64,000 nt of DNA, taken from Leptodontidium sp. MPI-SDFR-AT-0119. Taxonomy: Eukaryota; Ascomycota; Leotiomycetes; Helotiales; Leptodontidiaceae. The number at the start of each line of letters is the position of its first letter. Positions within the stretch are counted from its first letter, which is position 1. The DNA lies in NCBI GenBank assembly GCA_020726505.1, contig JAHLEZ010000001.1, forward strand, positions 3,658,001 to 3,722,000. Direction: 5' to 3'. The notes beneath the pieces were generated by a model. It searched no databases. It was given only the letters and a program-made list of their open reading frames with translations, and was not told the DNA's origin. Below are positions 60,054-64,000 of the stretch, piece after piece. A program made the position numbers and the translations under genes.

Positions 60054-61651
60054 GTTGGTTGGTGATGAAGCGGGAAGCCTGGCGGCGGGGAGAGGAGGGG
60101 AAGAATATAATTAGGAGCTATCTCCGCCGGAGAAGCGGATGGGATAAGAGCTGATCGGAGGTCGTAAGGATATCGGGTGAGGTCCTAGGCTTTGAATAAT
60201 CCCACCTGCAGCTCAACAAATTGCGGAAAATCGCGGGAAAGGAATATCTCCTCAGACTCGAATAATGAAGCTGTGGGGATCGCTGGAGGTCATACCGTCT
60301 CCGAACGCTGTTTCGATAAATTCGAGAGGAGAACTGCAAACTATGACGGAATCTAGGAATTCCAAGTTTGAACAACCAGGAATTTCAATGATCACCCTAC
60401 TAAAATGGTGGGGCAAATTAGCGAGCGTTTGCGCGGCTAAATTGATCGACTTCGACGACTTGCAGTGAAGATCTCAAGGTTCATGAACTTAAACACTTTA
60501 TTTTGTTGAACTTACGCGATATTCTTGTGTGATATTAGGGGATGAAGGCCATGAGTAGTCCTCGAAGCATTGAATGGGGTTATTTTTTTGGTAGTTCTTA
60601 CCACCTTCGCATGTAGCATATTATTCTTGTCTTTGTCGTCATTGCTTCAAGTACCTCTTGGGCTGCAGCTACCGACTGCTTCCTTGGTTTACTATCTCTT
60701 GAGGCCCAGGGTGGGCTGCAGCCGAATTTCGATCAAACTTGTTTGTTCCACACAAGAAAACAATCCTGGAAGCAGGAACAGCCACCAATAACTATTAAGT
60801 GCTCGAGATTCATCCACATCAATGCGTTGCTCCTCGGACATGATTACTGTTTCATGGAAAAGTATTCCTCTCTGGTTTACTTGGCAGAAAAGTTATCAAG
60901 ACTCCCCTTGTTTTTTTCTTCTTATTATATGCCAGCAATACGTTTGCATGAGATCTTTGCCTTGTTCATCGTGCTTCGGGGAAATATTGCACTTGAGGAG
61001 CCAAGCGAGAAGCCTATTCGAATAAAATCGCCAAACCAGAAAGAAAAAAATTGATAGAGAAAATTGGCAAAACCCAAGCACGCCTACCGAATCACCGGTA
61101 TGGGCGCACTTAAATTCCCCACAATCGTACCTATTACCTTTTCAAGGATATAGATATGATAAAGCAGTTTCCCCAGATTCCCACAGTGCCTACCGATGGG
61201 CTATTTAGTAGGGCGACTGGAACACCCGGTCATTTTGGTACAACACCAAGGGCGAACCTTGAAATGCCGTCAAAACACGAAAGTCGACAGCCAGCTACAA
61301 CAGTTTTGCTTCTGTTATATCATACAGCGACTACCGAGCATGCATTGGACTTCGGCAGAACCTAGTTGCTTAGCCGATATAATTCCGGCGGTCATCTACA
61401 TTGCGAGAATGATGGCGACAACCAATAGCAAATCAGGAATTGATGAGTAGGTAGATATTCACTTTCAGGTTCCTGGGGGTGCCTCAGACACCTTCAGAAC
61501 GCTGCTATTTCTGCCCACAAACTCCATCTTCTTCGAAAACTCAACAACCAATTCGTTGCCTTTCTTCTTCCGCTCCACAACCACGTCGATTCAAAAGCCA
61601 TTCAAGCCTCTTCAACAACTAATCACGACAACCCACGCGTACTCTGGTAGC
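60054..61651. other. Intergenic region between acyltransferase and BTB-like pseudogene
   Basis: About 1.6 kb with no supported gene; the acyltransferase promoter should be at its left end. Confidence 0.55.
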
Positions 61652-63108
61652 ATGGCTATCTTCTACTCGGTATTTCACTTTTCCTACGTTAACGATCTGT
61701 TCAACTCTGACCAACAGGAGCCCTCATTCCCAGACCCAAGACTGTCCCAGGCGCTCCACAACACACAGGAGAATACCTCTGCCACCATCCTCGATGAGTC
61801 TGGATCTTTGATCGTTCGAATCTATACTCCGACCCCGAATACGAGTGGTAGCAGAACAGTGCGCTTCCTGAGAGCAGATTGCGTATGGACTGATGGTGTT
61901 GTTGTTGCCCAGTTCCAGGTCTCAGCACGAGCGATGACCGAAAACTCCGGCGTTTTCAAAGCCGCATTTGAAAACAATGATTGGTTGGCTTGCGATAATT
62001 CCTACATTGACATGGAATCCTCCGATGCTAGTCCTGTAGAGATTGTTCTCAGAGCATTCCACGAAGTCTACACTGATGAAATGCTCTACGCCACACGCAC
62101 CGAAGCCGAGCAAGTTCTGAACACCCTAACTGCTTTCAACGCCCCCAAGTCCAAGCTTAAGTACTGGTTCTTCCACTGGTTAACATCCAAAGATATGCGC
62201 CAGTTCAATGGAGACGATGGACCTTCCGTTCTCGCATTCTGCGAGCAGTTCAACCATGCTATCGGACCCACATCTTCCAGATGAAGCTCACCTCCCAACA
62301 TCTTCCAAAGTCTATCGCCAACTATCCCCCAATCGTGACTCCTTCGTTCCGCCAGCTCTCCGAGATCATCTTCCTCAAACGCGATGTCAAGCCATCCGAA
62401 TATGTGTCCGGCGGCTTCTCCAAAATCTTCCAATACGCATATGGCAAGCCCATGGAATACTGGAGTGACTTCTACGCCTTGATGACTACAAAGGACATAT
62501 CTCATCTCACTCCACAGACCAAGGACAAAAACAAGGACAAGGCCTGGTAAAAGCTTTGCGATACGACATTCGTGGAGTTTGCTTACTGTGTCGATGACAA
62601 GGTCACAAAATGGAACCTGTCAACTGTGTGGAGAGAGGACATGGAAGGAGCATGGGTCCAAAAGGCGGTTAGTCTTTAAGAGGATAAAATTTTGCGCCTG
62701 GGCGACACTTTTACTTCAAACCCATATGTCAGAGAAGGTCTCCAGTGCCAGTTGAAGAAGGTCATCGGCAGAGTAAGTGAAAAACAAAGTCTTCTTAGTC
62801 TTCTCATTGAATTTCTCTCGAAATTAGGGTATCATTGCTGACGCAGAACATAGAGATTCCATCCAATGCTACGTGTCGAGAAATACTGGGCCAAAAAGGG
62901 TGATGGCATGGATGGGAAGTTGTGGATGAAGAGAGTTGCAGCTTAGGAGGCAGTTGATGAGATGGAGTTTGCGAAGCCCGGTTTGGGCGAGGAGGGTATT
63001 GACATGGATGGTCTCTTGCAAGTTCAAGCTGCAAATGACACCGCTGATCCCCAAGAATTGACTGCAGAGGAGGCTATGATCAAGGCACAGGCATATTTCA
63101 ACATATAA
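61652..63108 (+). pseudogene. BTB/POZ-like family member with frameshift and three stops
   Basis: It starts MAIFYS, probably followed by a 45-bp intron (61670-61714) into EPSFPDPRLSQAL. The domain reads ATILDESGSLIVRIYTPTP and VSARAMTENSGVFKAAF, the same layout as the other BTB-like genes here, and continues to KYWFFHWLTSKDMRQF. The frame shifts near 62255-62265. The continuation (KLTSQHLPKSIANYPPIV, then WSDFYALMTTKD) carries in-frame TAA at 62548 and 62677 and, after an intron at 62773-62853, TAG at 62944. The last stop is TAA at 63106-63108. All three nonsense codons could derive from CAA or CAG by C-to-T change. The surviving frame over 1.4 kb says that decay is recent. Confidence 0.75.
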
Positions 63109-64000
63109 AATAATTCGTATGGCTTTAGTACCGTTCAGGGAGCCTGGTTTTATGCCTGCAAATCGAACTGATCGTCACATTCATTAGCATTCCTTGCGGT
63201 TCTCCATCACATTGCTTAACTTCAATTCCATCCCCATGTAACCCACTGTAAAACAACCCTTCCACTAACCCACAGCTAATTCTAGCATAAGCCCCTTCCT
63301 TCCCTCCACAAATATGTCACAAGACAACCTCCCTCTCCCACAAACATCTTTGGAAACGCTCCAGCTTTCCCCAAGGGGAGGAATTTTGGAACTCAAATCA
63401 CGTTTTCCACCCAATACAGACTAGCGCCCACCCACTTGGCGCATTTCCAAAAATTTGTTGCACATCGCAGTTTTTCTACGCAGTATTCACACCACTAGCG
63501 CGGATCACAAGCCCCGAAAATACAACATTCAATGATGGAACGAAAACCGACGAAGGTACTTACTTACTTGCCTTTGGAAGAGCACGGGTGTTGATATATC
63601 TCTAAATTTGTTATTGTATTATCTGGCTTCTTGATAGAGCATGTTTTATACATGCAATGTAGAGCAAGAAGGTAGTTGGGTGTGGTTGGTTTATTATTTA
63701 CCTCCTGCGTGCATGCCTATCATTCTGACTTAGTGCAAGGAGTCAATGTATGTAGGTATTCAATGTATTCTGTCTGCCTATCCCTAGGCCGAGCATCTTG
63801 CACACAGCGCTCTGGTATCTTCCCATCCCCTTCCTTGCCTATCCATCTCATCCTATCCTGCCATCTCCACGCTATGCACTCTCCAAAAATCATCAAACCC
63901 ACAACGCCAATATCCCAATCACCACCCACTAATCTTACTTTCCCCTCCCCTTCCCCTTTCTCCTCCCCACCTTCTCAGGCGGCAAACTAATAGTCCCCCC
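63109..64000. other. Gene-free right edge
   Basis: About 900 bp with short frames only. The final 150 bp are C/T-rich on the plus strand and may be the leader of a gene outside the window. Confidence 0.5.

Noticed and set aside
61150..61240. Possible third copy of the 34.3/36.4-kb repeat (ccccagattcccacagtg)
   Set aside because: Only one short block matches; flanking sequence does not align in either orientation.
1..64000. CRISPR arrays, rRNA genes or a biosynthetic core enzyme (PKS/NRPS/terpene cyclase)
   Set aside because: No regularly spaced repeats, no rRNA-like sequence, and no core-enzyme motifs near the P450 and transporters.

Overview
The window is nuclear DNA of a filamentous ascomycete (Pezizomycotina). 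Most genes carry short GT-AG introns of about 45-110 bp with CTAAC/CTGAC-like branch sites. The intact genes are typical fungal ones: SEC3, a Pho85-type cyclin, an Sct1-type acyltransferase, Dal5-type permeases and an SRP40 homologue. Proteins that look restricted to related fungi suggest Leotiomycetes/Helotiales, but that placement is an inference. No tRNA, rRNA or CRISPR array was recognised.

Layout. 0-12 kb is conserved: a large fungal scaffold-like protein (+), a fused hydantoinase/oxoprolinase-DUF917 enzyme (-) and a CorA-like membrane protein (-). 12-28 kb is an accessory, gene-poor island. It holds a pogo/Fot1-type transposase fossil with nonsense mutations, a broken cytochrome P450, a broken Dal5-type permease, a 150-bp foldback element with perfect 29-bp arms, and long homopolymers. 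28-34 kb holds a PCL-type cyclin behind a very long pyrimidine-rich leader, and an intact Dal5-type permease. 34-39 kb holds a BTB-like gene bracketed by diverged ~450-bp direct repeats, and a monocarboxylate-type MFS transporter. 39-52.5 kb is a housekeeping block: SEC3 (-) divergent from an SRP40-like nucleolar protein (+), an adenosine deaminase/ADGF-type enzyme with an apparent N-myristoylation signal (+), and a four-helix membrane protein (+). 52.8-63 kb mixes three further BTB-like genes, all disrupted to some degree, with a glycerol-3-phosphate acyltransferase (-).

The genes do not form one pathway. The main theme is contrast. Housekeeping genes read cleanly over many kilobases (one frame question in SEC3), while lesions concentrate in accessory genes (P450, permease, transposase, BTB-like family). 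All six in-frame nonsense codons seen are TAA or TAG, as expected from CpA-to-TpA (RIP-like) mutation. The most distinctive item is the small BTB-like family with one intact member sitting between direct repeats of its own upstream region.

Exon borders were set by eye from splice consensus and reading frame. Similarity statements rest on recognised motifs, not on searches.
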